This document shows, one piece after another, positions 12,585-26,554 of a stretch of DNA of 64,000 nt. The first letter of the stretch is position 1. Every line of letters starts with the position of its first letter. The notes below the pieces were generated by a model that did no database searches, had not been told where the DNA came from, and saw nothing but the letters and a program-made list of their open reading frames with translations. Source of the DNA: Parasponia andersonii (taxonomy: Eukaryota; Streptophyta; Magnoliopsida; Rosales; Cannabaceae); the NCBI GenBank assembly GCA_002914805.1, contig JXTB01000051.1, forward strand, positions 368,836 through 432,835, written 5' to 3'. The position numbers were made by a program, and so were the translations under genes.

Positions 12585-15500
12585 CTAATTTAATGTAAAT
12601 CATTATTTAAGATAACAAAATATAATGCATAAATTAAATAAAAATATTATATGAGACCAATTTAAACCTTAGATTTATAGTATACAGGTCGGGCCTATAT
12701 GTACAAAATTGGCATGAGCAAACATACTGTTTGGCTCAACTATAGCCATCGTCAAATACAATTTGCTTATCTACAACATAAGATAAAGAGTGTACTTGGG
12801 AGCTCAGTAAACAAAGACGACCTATAAGTCTAAGTACAATACATCATAAAAAATATAACAAGAATATTCAATATAGAGCTTAATAATTCATCATATATAC
12901 AATAAAAATGGTAGCATATTCATTCATTGAGGTATGTGCAACATAATTTCTAGGGCTCCGATGATACTGCTACCAGCTCAACATAAACATATCTCACATC
13001 ATCATATTTCATCATATCAACATATCTTATTCATACTTACCTATATAGGACTTATATGGCCACCCTATTGTTGCCTTGGCCAAGGCTTAAAGTCTTATAC
13101 CATAATTTCATATTAATTTTCATCATAAAATTTTCTTAGAAAGTGTAATGGGTTTCATAATACCCTAGTCCCATATGGACCCATAGTATTAGCTTACTCT
13201 ACATGCCATACTAATTAAGTTGTGCATCAGTTGGGTTGGGTTGATATACACCATCTTTTTTGGATGAGCCTTCAAGCTGGACTCAACTAAAGATTCCAAA
13301 CACCCGAGGCAAGCCAAAGATAGTCAAGGCGGCTCGAATTACGTCAACTTGCCAATAGAGAAGGGAAGGAAATACATCGAGAGATAGAGTGAGGTCTGAG
13401 AATAATGAGAGATAAAGGCAACAAAGAACGGATTGATATTGAAGAAAAATATATATAGGTTTGATATTAAAGAAGAAATATATCCATAATATAAAAATAA
13501 TAAAAGTTAAGTGCTAAATAAGAAATTGATAAAGAGAGAAAGAAATAGGGGGGAGTGATATGACAAGTGAGAGAGAATACTAATGAAATCACTTGAAAAA
13601 CAGAAGTAGTAATAGTTTTTCAATGCTTAAATAATTTTTAAGGGAGAAAATCGTTAAAAAGAGTGAGTTGTCAGATAAGACTTAAAAAGTCAACAAAAGT
13701 CCTTATAGACGGACTATTAGATATTTAATACATTATTTTGAAATATAAATATCATATAAAAATATCTCATTTGGCCTAAGTCGAGTTCTATAAGTGGAAC
13801 ATTTTCTCACACACTACTTGAACTAATAAGCTCGAGCAAGATAGTTTTTCAACTGATAATACCAAGTTAGAGAACCCATTGTTTTCGGCTTGAATTGGGT
13901 GAGAATGATCGGCTTTGTCAGCTTAATCAAGGTTTATATACATCCCTAATAATGTATTTCATATAAATATTTGGAGCAAAAATCTAAATATACCAATAAG
14001 CATATTTATATGACCAAATAGATTGTGAACTTAACATATTCCAATATCAATATTAATGACTTAGTCAATTTATAAGCATATTTATTCATAATAATCTCAT
14101 AACATAATTGCTGGAAAGACTTCAGAAAAATAACAATTAGTAGTATTTTTAAAATTTATTTTTCTTGAAAAACTACCAATAGTTTTTTAATTAAACAACC
14201 TAGTAGAAAAAACAATTAGAAGCATAATAATTTCATAACAACATATTAGATATATGTAGAAAATTATACCTCTTGTAAACTGTAGATAAACAAGAGAATT
14301 ACTCCAATCCTCGATTGATCTTCGGATATATTTTTGTATATAACTATACAAGAAGGTAGTTTCTATATGCTATATAGAAAAAAATCAAGTTAATAATTGC
14401 GCATAATTCATAAAGAAATCCCAGAACATGATTAGACTATTCACTTATCTTTAGAAAAACTGATAGAATTTTAGTACAGTTTCTGTCACTTACAAAAAAG
14501 ATAGCTAGAATATCCTATATATAGACAACAGCAAAGAAGATACAAGGACACAACCGTAAGAGTGTCACATGCCTATGGTCACTATGACCATAGCGTGTAG
14601 GCCTCTAGTAACTGGAAAAATTTGGCTAGTTAAGATAATTTTCTTTCCGTGAATTTCTTATTAGCCAATTTCTCTTCTTGTAATATTTGGCTATCCATTA
14701 CCGCTTTATTTATTCAACAATTAGTGAATTATTACCTTATTAGTTTTTCCTTGATTTGTTAGTATCCAATTAATTATAATTAGAATGTCTATCTAATTAT
14801 GTCTAAGTATATTGAATCAAATCAACAGCAGGAATCTCTATCAATATTTTTCTAGAAATTAACATATTCCAAACAATGATATCTTTTATGTTTACTCTGA
14901 AAATTACCAAAACTAAAACAAGGCTTTTACTCCCACTATGCTACATGCCCAAGCCCAGTATTTGTGTCAGATGTGCAGCCTCCCGTGAAGTCTAATATAA
15001 TATGTCTAATTTTATCTTAAATTAGTCCAGTCTAGTAATAGTGTTACCATTTACATAAGCTAGCCTGAGAATCTTATAAAGTATGCATAGTTGGCTCCTA
15101 AATAATTAAATTAGCTTATTAATTATTTAATTTCAAATATATTCTACTAAAATACTGAAATTATACTCTAGTTATCCATGATCAACTTTTATAGTAATGT
15201 TCCATTACCATAATGATTCTTTGCTAATTACTCCTTTGAATAAGATCATGAAAACATAATCAAATATTTCTTGGTTTTTACTTATTTCTTTAATGATCAT
15301 CTGTCAATATCTTATTGACTGAATTAGTATTAACATGCTTAGATTGAAGACATATGATTAAGTATTGAAATCCACTAAGAGATGTTACTGTACCAAATTC
15401 TATATTGCTAACTACAACAACAGAGTATTAGCCTCATTGATCTCATTCATTTACAATTCAAATAAAGTCATACTTGAGAACATATAATCATATCTAACTC

Positions 15501-17160
15501 AAAATTAAGAGTAAAGCTAATTATTGCCTATGAAATTTTTTTCCATTAACATTGTCAATAGAATTTCATGATCCAGTACGGTGTAAGTTCTATTATATCA
15601 GCTAACTTAAGTTGATCAAAACAAGTTAAATTTTTTCAAAATCTGCTGCAACATAAATAAAGTGCCCAACATTATTTATATTGTTGTGAACTACTATTAA
15701 TTAGTTATAAATAACTTGTATTCATGTCTTTTGTGAATCTATATTACAATCACAAAGATTCATATCTATACAATTAAATAGACTTTTTTCCAAATAACAT
15801 ACACAAGTAATTAACTGAATAATACTTTATTTTATTAACATAAAATTGTTTACATAAAAATAATTACTTTTATGAGCTTCTCACACTAATTCTAACAATA
15901 GTTGCAGCATAAGATAGTATTATCCATAAATATATAGTTCCTAACATTATGTCAATAAAGCTTATGAAAGAATCAACTACTAACCACATAGGATTTAATG
16001 CAAAAGCATATATACTGTTTAATAGCCCATGCATCCTTATGTTGTAGTTGTGTCTTTACTTACAAATTATGATGCAACACACATATATATATATATACAT
16101 ATATAATGGCACAAGTATGTTTAAGATCTCGCTCATTCCTACTTTAGCAATTCGCTAATCTATATAGTAAAAACATAACATAGACACACATTTCCGAGTC
16201 AAAGTGAAGCATAAAATACTAAAAATGTTTCTATCTTGACAAGTTTCTCTTAAGAAATTATTAGGTTATCATAATTACTTAAATTAAAGAATACAATTTA
16301 TCTAATAGTTTTAATAAGACTCAATTACATTACTTATGAAATTATAAGTCTAGTATCTCAATTAGGACCTTTCAATTTTATCAAGACCTTCATAAGTCAA
16401 ATTATAGTCTTTCTTTTAAATTTAAATTTTTGTTAGGTTATTAACTATACCACTTAATTATAAGTAAGAGACAAAACTAAAAATAAATTTAAACTCACAT
16501 TATATTTTATTCTCAGATTCAAGATACCCAGAATTTTCTAGACCATATATGATATATTTGAAAATTCATAAGTTATTCTAGGGAGCTAAAAAAATTATGA
16601 CACTAGTGGCATATAAAACTAGACTCAAATATCTTATCTTTATTGATATAATATAATAACTCTGAAATTAATTTGGGGTCATAAAGAAGCCAGTAACTAA
16701 GACCAAAAATCTGTCTTAGGTAAAACCTAGTAATTATGACTATCAATGTAAAAAATTCATATATCCCTCTACAAATAAGATTTTTGAGTGATTTAAAGTC
16801 CTAAATGACCATTAAAAGGTCTAGTTTATGCTTTTAAACTTGTTTTTAAAAATTGAATTCCAATAATTCACAAGACATAAACATATATGAACTGCACCAG
16901 TAAAATTATAAAAATAGTTCTCAGCAAATACGACAAATTTTAAAATTTTATAGTTAATCTAATGCTACTTAGTTTTAGGTCATCTTCGTTGAAGAACCCA
17001 GAATTACATAATTTAAACTTATATTTAATTAACTAAAGGAACTCGTGTAAAACTTTTATCATTTACTCAATATTAGGAAAACTATATCTTAAAAACTTCT
17101 ATCTATAGTCAAGTTTTCATATTATGAATTCTATACAAATTTGATTTTTTTTTTGATAAA
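12585..17160. other. Gene-free AT-rich intergenic DNA
   Basis: I see no supportable coding region, RNA gene or complete element here. Local structure: a 9-bp-arm palindrome at 14573-14593 (CTATGGTCA, CTA, TGACCATAG) and a short TA repeat at about 16084-16105. Otherwise it is AT-rich sequence dense in stop codons in every frame. Confidence 0.5.
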
Positions 17161-17300
17161 GTGGGTTGGCTCAAATAGTAAGAGTATCCACTACCTGAGA
17201 TTTTAGTCTTAGGTTCAAGTCACACTAGGAGTAGACATAAAAATCTATGATCCTTAATAGAGTAGGATGAGGATTGAGTAGTAGTATATATTTTTATTTA
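17161..17300 (+). mobile_element. tRNA-derived SINE, copy 1
   Basis: Starts GTGGGTTGGCTCAAATAGTA. A box A-like TGGCTCAAATAG (17167-17178) and box B-like AGGTTCAAGTC (17211-17221) sit about 33 bases apart, the internal RNA polymerase III promoter spacing of tRNA-derived SINEs. The body continues ACACTAGGAGTAGACATAAA. A second copy with the same head and body order is at 55869-55985, which supports a real family. The 3' end is uncertain, and I could not resolve target duplications. Confidence 0.7.
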
Positions 17301-20300
17301 ATTTGTAATAAGAGAAGGTCATTAGTTAGGCCTCATTTTTTAAAAAAACAAAAAAAAGCATAGAACAAGTAGTAAAACATGTTTATTTTTTATATAGTCA
17401 AAACAAAATTACTCCACACATGCTTATAACTCACTGAAACTAACTAAAAGAGAATAACTAAATTCGTCATATAATAAATACCATCAAAATAGACATCTAA
17501 AATCATAATTTTAAGAACTAAAATATAGCTAGATATCATACCTTGGTTGTTATAGAAGTTCTTAAATTACTTTACAAACTAAATATTTGATAAAGAAATT
17601 GGGGTTTCTCTAAAAGATAGATGAGTTTTTGTTTGTTTTCTTCCTTTTTTTTTCAATCTCCTTCTAATTATTTACAAATTTGTCATTACTGATAATGAAT
17701 CATTAGACTTCTTTAAAACTTTGAGCTCAATTTCAGAACATGTGACGAATATTTTTTTATGAAGTAAAATGTAAAATTATTTATAATAACTTATTAAGTA
17801 GACAAAATATTTTGATATATATCACCTAAATCTCGTATCATACAAACACATACATAATCGTATTTTCATTCTGATCTACGAAATAGAGGCTCATACTTTT
17901 TATAAAAATAAATTTCAATTGTGATTGAAATCATGACTTTTATATATTAAGAAAAACTTTCATATATATTATGTGCGACACCTTGTATTGAAAATTCTCT
18001 CTTTTTCTTCTTTAATCAATCATCTTCTAGGCCAATTTATTCTTTCAAGTCACCTTTTAAAGGAGTTCTTAACTAAAATTCAAGTCAACCTCTCAAATTC
18101 TTCAAGTAATATTTTGTTATTCAAAATTAAAAATTGTTATATAGCCTAAACTAATATGTTGTTTTCGTATAAATGAGTCAGGCACATTTGTGCCTCGTGT
18201 CTTATCTAAGATAATATAATCAGTAATTGTATTATATTCTCACCTAACCTATCTCATATTTTTCCAATGCTTGTAGTCGGGCCTATTTAGTTGGATCTCT
18301 TGTGCCATTATCATGTTTATTCTTTCAAGACTAATAATTGTACAGACATTATAATTGTTTTGCATCTAATTATGATGAACCCATTTATCATGTTTCATTT
18401 AATTAAAAATAATAATTTTCTTGAAGAAAAAATAATAGTATTAAAATATTAATGACTTGCAAGTGTATTTTTATTTTAGAAAATAGATATTAAACATTAG
18501 AGTGATTTTATTGCCACTAGTTTTTTCTATCTCTATTTCCCTTGTTTAATTATTTTTTTTTTAAAAATAGGTTTTTATATGAAAAAAAATTAATGTATAG
18601 ATTTGACAAATTATGTAATTATTTTTACATAACTCAAAAAAATATATAATGATGTAAATTATTTAAGCATCCACTTGAGTCTTAACAAATCAAAATCAAT
18701 ACAATTAATTAGATCTCAATTTTTTTTAGTCAATAATGAACAAAATCTTAACTCAAAAGAGTAGCAAAAGGAGATGCAAATTATTTTTACCGTTATCACT
18801 AAGTTGCCAACTAAAAATCAAAACAATTTAGCAAAATAAAGAGATAATAAAATCAAAAGTAAACAAAAGGAAGAAATTTCCTTAAGCAATATGTAAATAC
18901 ATATATTTTCATAAAGGTATAAAGGAAATTTCTCAAAAATTTGGGTTAGAAAATTGATTTAAAAAGGATTTATAAAGGATTTATTTTGAATTGATGGTTT
19001 ATATAAAGATATTGTTGGGTTATGGACTAAAAGACAAATATGGATAGAATTTTACACAAATATCGGGACAAAACTGAGAGAAAACTCAAGAGGGAAGGAG
19101 TACAGTGTCATTTGAGTCTGTTATTATACAACCCAAATTTTCATTTGTAAAAAAATAATAATAATAAACACACCAAAAAAAATGTGGAATATCCAATTGT
19201 GATGTACAGATAATGTGGAATGTATTTTATGATGATGTATGAGCGCATATACATGAATGATTAAAATATGTAAATATTTGTGAATAGTGATTTTGTTATA
19301 ACTTTCTAATGGTATTAGACAAAAAAATAGTTGTAGATGATCAAATCCTTAGATGAGAAATTGATTGCTAATAATAATGAAATTGTAGTATAATAATAAT
19401 GAACATATAAAATTTAGCATGGTTTAACTCCAAAAAAAATGGCCTACATCCACAATGGTTTTTCTACTATATGGGGAAAAGAAAGCATAATAAATTTAGT
19501 TATATTGTGTGGAATAGATGTGAATGAATAATACTGTGACTAATGAAATTTATTTAGAATGAAAGAGATCTAGTTGCCTACAATTGTGAATATAAGATAA
19601 TAGGTAAGTAAATACCCACTTAAATAGGATAATTATCCCTTAATTAGTGGAATAATTTAATTATATAATTATCATGATTAAAAAGGATATTCTTGATTTG
19701 AATGTAATTAATCTTGCTATATCTAAATATTATTTGATTTAAAAGAATTCAAGAAGTCTCCTCTTCAACTACTCTTCTGTTCTTAATCTAGCGATTAACT
19801 ATAGACAATAAATTATCGCACAATATTTAGCCCCCAACTTTTAAGGTATTCCTGATATGTTGAAATCTTTCTTTAACGAGATTGTTGACTGTGTATGATA
19901 GTAGTAGACAATATACTTTATTGCATCGTGGTAGATAATGTACTTTATTATATTTTTAGATTATTCGATCATATAAAACCATCGATTGATGTAACATAGC
20001 TTAAATAAAAAAACTTTTTGGACTTGTTGTAAATTCTCCCAATTGCTCTTTGATGTAGTTATGTAAGTGTATTAGCTTTAATAATCAACGAGTAGTGTGA
20101 TAATATATGTATTGAGACACCATGTGTAATAGATATGTTGGAATACTATGTGATAAAGAACACTGTTTATTTTCATGTTATTGATAAGGGACATTATGCT
20201 ACAATTGATATGTTAGGGCAAGTTATATTGGTGAGCTCATCGATGAGAATGACATCGCTTCTTCAATAGCCAAAACAATAGAAAGGTAAGTAATCTGATA

Positions 20301-21280
20301 GGTGAGTAATTTATGGGTGATCTTGCCTATTCTTGAACGAAACTTGAGAAAAGTGAGACACTTAAGCCCTAGATGATGCAACTTATAAGGTCATACATTT
20401 CGAAAATTGCTAAAGAGCCATGATGAATTTCAAATTCAAACCTAGATATAATAGGTAGATTATTGCTTCTTATGATAATAGCATGGAGGACCTTTTCTTT
20501 AATGTGTGTTTGAAATACTATTTTTGGAGCCTCACAATCTGGATGTTGATTTTTGGTGATGCTCAAGAAATAGAAGAACTCTCCTTTTAATAGCATCAAT
20601 TAAGGCATAAAGCATGGTGTTGAAATGAATGAGTCTATTTGTAAAGTTCTTTAATTGCAAATTAAGAAGTTTCTCCTTAAAGCTGAGATATGTAGAAGAG
20701 GCAATTGATGACATCAAGGTTATTAATAAATAGCTCATAGTGTAATCCAAAAATTTCTATAGAAAATAATGTGACTAGAATAAAAAGTAATTGAGAGCAA
20801 AGCTTGTACCTTGAAGTTAGTTTGAACAAGTAAATATAACAATGCAAGTAAAATCTAGTATAAGAGTAATCCAACTATAAAATATGGTGGACATATAGCA
20901 ATACCCTTAGGATTCCATGTAGCTTAGAGCTTGGTCATATCGCATGATTTATTGCGAGTATTGTAATTCACTCGAAAAAAATACTCCAAGTTTATCATAT
21001 ATCAAGCAATAAACCACTGAGTAAAATATTTATTATACAAAATAAAATCAACAAAATAGCTTTGTTATATACTGCATCTTAATATGTTTTATATTATAAT
21101 AATTTTATAAATATTATCCTACAATATATGCACAAAAGTATTTGTGATCAAATAATATCACTACACAATAAGTTTAAATACTTAGAAGACTAAATACTCA
21201 AAACTAATACTAGGCTTAGTGACTAATAAAACCGTAGAATTTTTTTTTTATTTTTTAAAAAAGGATTTAGAATTAAGCTG
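17301..21280. other. Gene-free AT-rich intergenic DNA
   Basis: No coding region supported. Short open frames near 20369-20874 (minus strand) lack any recognisable motif and have no splice or homology support. A segment at about 18510-18545 (TTTTATTGCCACTAGTTTTT) resembles the end of the TIR element family at 21281 and 36263 and may be a fragment of it. Confidence 0.45.
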
Positions 21281-22259
21281 AGGTGGCTCTATTGCCACCT
21301 CTATTTTTGTTTTCTCTCCACTCCTTTTCTAATTAATTTGTCATTCACAAAGTATTTTTCTCTCCACTCCTTTTTAATTTGTTATTCACAAAGTATCCTC
21401 TTATAAATTGACATAAGTATCATCGTATAGTATTGAACAATAAAAAGCTATTTCTTAGCACACCCTTCACATACTAAATATATTACTTATGTAAATTATA
21501 TAAGACCTTAAAAGATCAAAGTTTAATTATATGACTTGATTATGATAAACTTTGGATACCAAAGATTTTAATTCTATCAATGATTTTGATTGTAATGAAA
21601 AACATAACAATCAAGAGATCAATTTTTTTCCCCTTTAACTTCATTCATAGATGCATTTTTCAATCATATATACCTTTTGTGTTAAGATAATTTGTCTAAA
21701 GTACACGTAATTTCTTGATCATATATATATATACTTTAAAAAAGGATAATTCACATACAAATTAAACCTAAGTAATTGAAAGAGGACATTATATATTATT
21801 TTTAGGAATAAATTGTTATTATTATTGGCATTCTTTCTCTTTATAGCAGCACCCTTTTATCAGATCAGTTATCTCATAAGTAATTTAATCTTTCACGTAT
21901 AAATTCGAATTTCATTCTTGGACTACTTGTGATTTTTTACTATAAATCTCTTTTCTTACTATGAATTCTAACCTTAGTAGGTTTTATTTCTTTCTAAATA
22001 TATTAGAAAAGCAATAGTACAATATAAATGGATAACAACACAAAAAGAAATTAAAAAAAAATTAGATTCTTAAATGTAATGGATAATAAATTATTAGGAT
22101 AGTGTGGAAATAAATTCTTTTAAAAATATTTACCATTGGGTATTTTTGTACTAAATTAAAAATTAAAAAGTGTGTAAAACGAAATTATAAAATTTTAGAG
22201 AGGTTTAATTAGAAAAGGGGTGGGAGAGAAAAAAAAAATGTATGTCAATAGAGCTACCT
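21281..22259. mobile_element. ~980-bp non-coding TIR transposon, family B, copy 1
   Basis: The ends are long imperfect inverted repeats of about 55 bp. The left starts AGGTGGCTCTATTGCCACCT and continues to CTCTCCACTCCTTTTCTAAT. The complement of the right end starts AGGTAGCTCTATTGACATAC and continues to CTCTCCCACCCCTTTTCTAA. Inside the left end a ~60-bp stretch (TCTCCACTCC...TTCACAAAGTAT) is tandemly duplicated. No open frame is present, so it is non-autonomous. A second element with both matching ends lies at 36263-37085. I could not settle the target duplication, so the superfamily is open (a MULE-like or other long-TIR element). Confidence 0.65.
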
Positions 22260-23748
22260 TAAGGTAAATATTAATTAGTTGTCATGATTCATTACCCTAC
22301 CCAACTAGAGGGATATTGGAATAGAATAGAGTTGACTTATTGACTTGGAGAGAGAGATAAATTAAGGATAATACAAAGGTCTTTACAAGGAAAAGAGATA
22401 TCCAATTTTAGATTTTTTTTTAGGATAAAAGTTAGAGCAAATAAAGGAGTGAAAGAAATTAGATTTATAGGTAATTTGTTCGATTTTTTTAAATTTTTTT
22501 TCATAACTTAACACTAAAATATGCATTGATGCAAACTAATTTTGGTCAATTTGTTATTAAATCGAGTATTTTTGATTCACAAATTTATTTTATTTGATCT
22601 TATTTTTCTGTGTTTTGAATAGTTAAGATATTTGATTTATTTTTTGTAAGTCCTATAGGCCATAACCCTCGACTAGGAATAAAAATTCGAATCAATGAGT
22701 TGGGTTGACATCGCAATATTTATACATCTTTATTCAACTTGAACTCGATTTGTGATTTGTCATGCCATAGAAGCCTTGACATCGATTTGATATATCTCCT
22801 CAGTTTGAACCAACTTGAATTGCACAATCCATTTAAAGTAAATAACTATTAGCCCATAATCTAATTGTATCTTGTGAACTAGGTCTGATCCACGAACCTC
22901 CAAGTGTGTTTTTGGAAATTATTGTCTTATTTTAGAACAAATGAATTATGATCGATTTTTAGATTTGACTACTAACTTGTTACATAAGACACACACATTT
23001 TACATCATAGATATACTACTCAACAAAAAAAAAAATGCATATTATTATCTCTCTTAAGTAGTACATTACATGAAAAATTATATCTTTGTTATTTATTTAT
23101 AATACTCATACTTAATCTTGTCAAAAAGGGGAACTAATACATACTCAAAAGTTATATTATTCTCTTCAAGTTCTTTTTATTAATTTTTGAATTTAAAATT
23201 TGAAAGGTAATCATTATATATTTGTTGACAAGTCAAATGAGATTTTTTTCAGGTTAAGTAAATGACTCACCTTTTTTCATTCATGTCAAATGAATCTACG
23301 CAATTTTAGTCCACACTATTTTTATAAACTAACTAATAAAAATTGTATTATATTTGTGTTGAGTTATTTTATTATAACTCGAATTGTAAACCTAGCAACA
23401 AATATAAAGGTGAGGTGTGATTAGGAAATGCATTCCCGCTCTTGCTCCATCCTTGGTTAAAGGGGGTGACGGCAAGGGATTTCTAAGACTCTAGCCTTAA
23501 CCTTAGTTAAAGAAGGCAGAGGTGAGGAATCCCTACTGAGGTCAGCTTCTTAAATAGGTCCTTTTCCATTCACATCACATATATTAAAAAAATATAAAAC
23601 AATAAAAATTAATTAAAAAAAAAAGATAAGAATTCATCAATTAAACATACAAGTTGCTATTAAATCTAGGATGTTAACTTTAAAATTTATTATTTAATGC
23701 GAACGAATACTTTTTCTTACCTTAATTATACTCTACCTTAGGTATATA
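22260..23748. other. Gene-free AT-rich spacer
   Basis: AT-rich with no supportable gene. Around 23430-23560 there is a less AT-rich patch with a loose internal repeat (CCTTGGTTAAAG / CCTTAGTTAAAG), which I cannot identify. Confidence 0.45.
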
Positions 23749-24997
23749 TGTCACGACCCAAATTCCGGGGCTAATAGCAAAAAGAGAATTTCACAATTAA
23801 AAATTCAAAAATGATTTTTGAAAAATTTATAAAAATAATTTTAAAAGTAAAATTCCCACAATTTATAATCACCGTTAGACATAGATTGTTAATGAAATTT
23901 TGTATTTAAACCAAGCATCATTATCAGCAATCTCACAATCCAGCATACTAATTATACAGACCGAGACTGTAAAATAGGCCCTTAAATATTTTATACAAGC
24001 CAAGATAAATAACAAAATTATTTTACATAGTTACTAATTATCCTCGGGGTAACTATCTTCTCACAATTATGTTCATGAGTCTCCAAAATTGCACCGAAGT
24101 ACTACCTAAGAGAGGAAAAGTAAAGGATGAGTATTCGCATACTCAGTAAGAATTCAATTATCTTTTGGATGGATGCAAATTCTCAGACCTGCATAGTTAG
24201 TACCTTTAAATCTATTTATAAATTAAGTTTATAAATCACTAGCATCAAGAATGATCGTATATTCAAAACTAAAGTTAAAACCACATCATTTGACATATCA
24301 TACATCAATAAAAATATAAGTGAGATTTCATCCTCTCATCACGGCCTTGTAATATCTCTGTAGCAGAGATACCCAGCATCCTGACACTACCCTTGGGTGT
24401 ATCAGATAAAAATCTACGCAGGGGCCTAAGTCTCTCACTCAATGCCGCAACAACTTGCCAGCGATCTAAAATATCGTAATGCTATAATGAAACTCAAGTG
24501 TGTGATTGTATGGTATGTACATATAACACAATACAACAACCATGCATCCAATATTCAAATTATGTTTTAAAATCTAACTTGGCATTATTCTGGATTTACT
24601 ATACATGGGTAGTACACTGTTGTTTTACCCTATAATTAAAATATAAAAATACATATAAAAATCTACATAGTCCAATCTCAATATAATCCAACAAATTTTA
24701 GCAATTTGTTAAATCATCGTGAAGTCACGATTTTTCATAAATAAAATTTTAATACAATTAAAATCAAAAATAGATATAAAATCAAGTAATCGAATTCCTA
24801 CCTTAGTAGTAATACCAGACTAATGACACTCGAATGATCCCCCGTTGGTCACTCAGGTGCTTGAATGACAGTTTCTGGTTCCTAGTAAGTCCACTTAAAA
24901 AAGTAACTTTTCAATAGAAGCTTCAAATGGAGAAATGGAGGTTAACACTGAATTCAGAGCACCCAAAAATATTAGGTTAGATATATATATATATATA

Positions 24998-25273
24998 TCT
25001 TGTCAAAATGGATCCCGGTACAGGACTGGCCCATAGCACGAAGAACGGTACAATTTTGTACTACAAAATTTTAATTTTCGTTTCACAATGAAACATAGTG
25101 ATATTTTATATCAAACTTTATGTCTCGACCTCACTGAGTTTAAATTCGAAGTCAGAACTTAGTTTCGAGATCCCGGGTATTAGTTACGCTTAAAAATCTG
25201 AGAATTATACCACTTTTTATAAATATTTAGAAAAATATCCTCTTTTTCTAATTACTATTTACCGCACTTCTGA
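24998..25273. repeat. 276-bp direct repeat, copy 1
   Basis: Begins TCTTGTCAAAATGGATCCCG and ends ACCGCACTTCTGA. It matches 25322-25597 with only a handful of substitutions by eye. The copies are separated by an AT dinucleotide run (about 25274-25321), and another such run precedes copy 1, so unequal exchange or slippage between TA runs is the likely cause. Confidence 0.9.
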
Positions 25274-25321
25274 CATATATATATATATATAACATATATA
25301 TAATATATATATATATATATA

Positions 25322-25597
25322 TCTTGTCAAAATGGATCCCGATACAGGACTGGCCCATAGCACGAAGAACGGTACAATTTTGTACTACAAAATTTTAATT
25401 TTAGTTTCACAATGAAACATAGTGATATTTTACATCAAACTTTATGTCTCGACCTCACTGAGTTTAAATTCGAAGTCAGAACTTAGTTTCGAGATCCCGG
25501 GCCTTAGTTACGCTTAAAAATCTGAGAATTATACCACTTTTTATAAATATTTAGAAAAATATCCTCTTTTTCTAATTACTATTTACCGCACTTCTGA
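25322..25597. repeat. 276-bp direct repeat, copy 2
   Basis: Near-identical to 24998-25273 at a spacing of 324 bases. Visible differences are single bases (for example CCCGGTACAGG in copy 1 against CCCGATACAGG here) and a short GGGTATTAG/GGGCCTTAG change. The high identity indicates a recent event. Confidence 0.9.
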
Positions 25598-26554
25598 TTA
25601 CCGTTTTTACTTCTACTAACTATAAAAATTCATGATTTTTGAACCTCTTTCACCTTGTAAATTTACTTCAGGTAAAATAATTACCTAACTAAAAATTTAT
25701 GAAAATATCACTTTTTACAAAGTTGGTAAAAACAATAAAAATGGTACTGGAGATGAATTTCATTGAGCAACCACTTAGAGATGGTCGATGGCAATGAGAG
25801 AAGACAACACTCGCTAGCGGTGACAAAAGATAGCGTCAGATGACGTGTCGATGGTCGGAAAACCAAGGTTCCAGCAGAAACTTCCCGGGGTTGTTGCGGC
25901 GTCGTCCGGGGCGAAATTGGGCGAGACTAGTGGCATTCGGTTCATCGGCGACCGGGCTTTCACACGGGCTAGCACGTGGGTGGAGCTAGGGGCCGATGGC
26001 AGCGCAGGGGAGCTGACCAAATTCAATTGTTTTTCTCTCTTTTTAAGGGTTCTTGTGTGAGAATTTCAAAGTTCAAAGGTCCTTTTAAGCAGTTTTAAAC
26101 ATTGAAGCACCCTTATTATAATATTCAGATATTTTAAATATTTAAATCCAAAAAATACATAATTGCAAGTATGTCATTGGTCAATAAAATGTCCGATTTG
26201 CTCTTAATATTTTCCAGATTTTACAATATATTTCTATGTGTATCTTTCCCCGTAGGCTCCTAAAACACGCCAAACAAGTCCCGTTAATACAAATTGACAT
26301 CCTTATTTTTAGCTCTACATAAACTATCGGTGCTTTTATAAAAGAAAAAGAGACATACTAAATGTACTATGTTTTACACTCTTCTTATATATAAATTCCA
26401 TTATTTTATTTATATTTTAATAAGATAAAAAATTATAATAGAAATTACGCATCATATAATAGGATTGATAGTGTAAAAGTAAAAACAGCTAGTATTACTT
26501 TAAAAAAAAAAGCAGGTATTAAAAAGAAAATAAAAGAGACGAAAGAGAGGAGAT

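Larger units (their letters stand above)
23749..26060. mobile_element. Retroelement-like stretch (possible degraded LTR), boundaries uncertain
   Basis: Begins TGTCACGACCCAAATTCC. TGTCACGACCC is a common 5' terminus of plant LTRs (prior knowledge, not proof). The stretch has moderately higher GC patches and a hairpin at 24353-24371 (TATCTCTG, TAG, CAGAGATA). It also carries a recent internal 276-bp duplication and a GC-rich patch at 25800-26010 unlike its surroundings. The short plus-strand open frame at 25845-26060 overlaps that patch and has no recognisable domain. No gag, protease or polymerase motif is visible and I found no second terminus, so a solo LTR, a non-autonomous element or another repeat are all possible. 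Confidence 0.4.

Noticed and set aside
14573..14593. Perfect 9-bp-arm palindrome as a possible miRNA or site-specific target
   Set aside because: Too short for a miRNA precursor and isolated in gene-free AT-rich DNA; short palindromes are expected by chance in 64 kb.
20369..20874. Cluster of minus-strand open frames
   Set aside because: Overlapping frames with no protein signature, no splice continuity and AT-rich codon use; not supportable as a gene.
25845..26060. 71-aa open frame in a GC-rich patch
   Set aside because: Open on both strands over the same interval, no recognisable domain, and inside a repeat-like region; treated as part of the retroelement-like stretch, not a gene.
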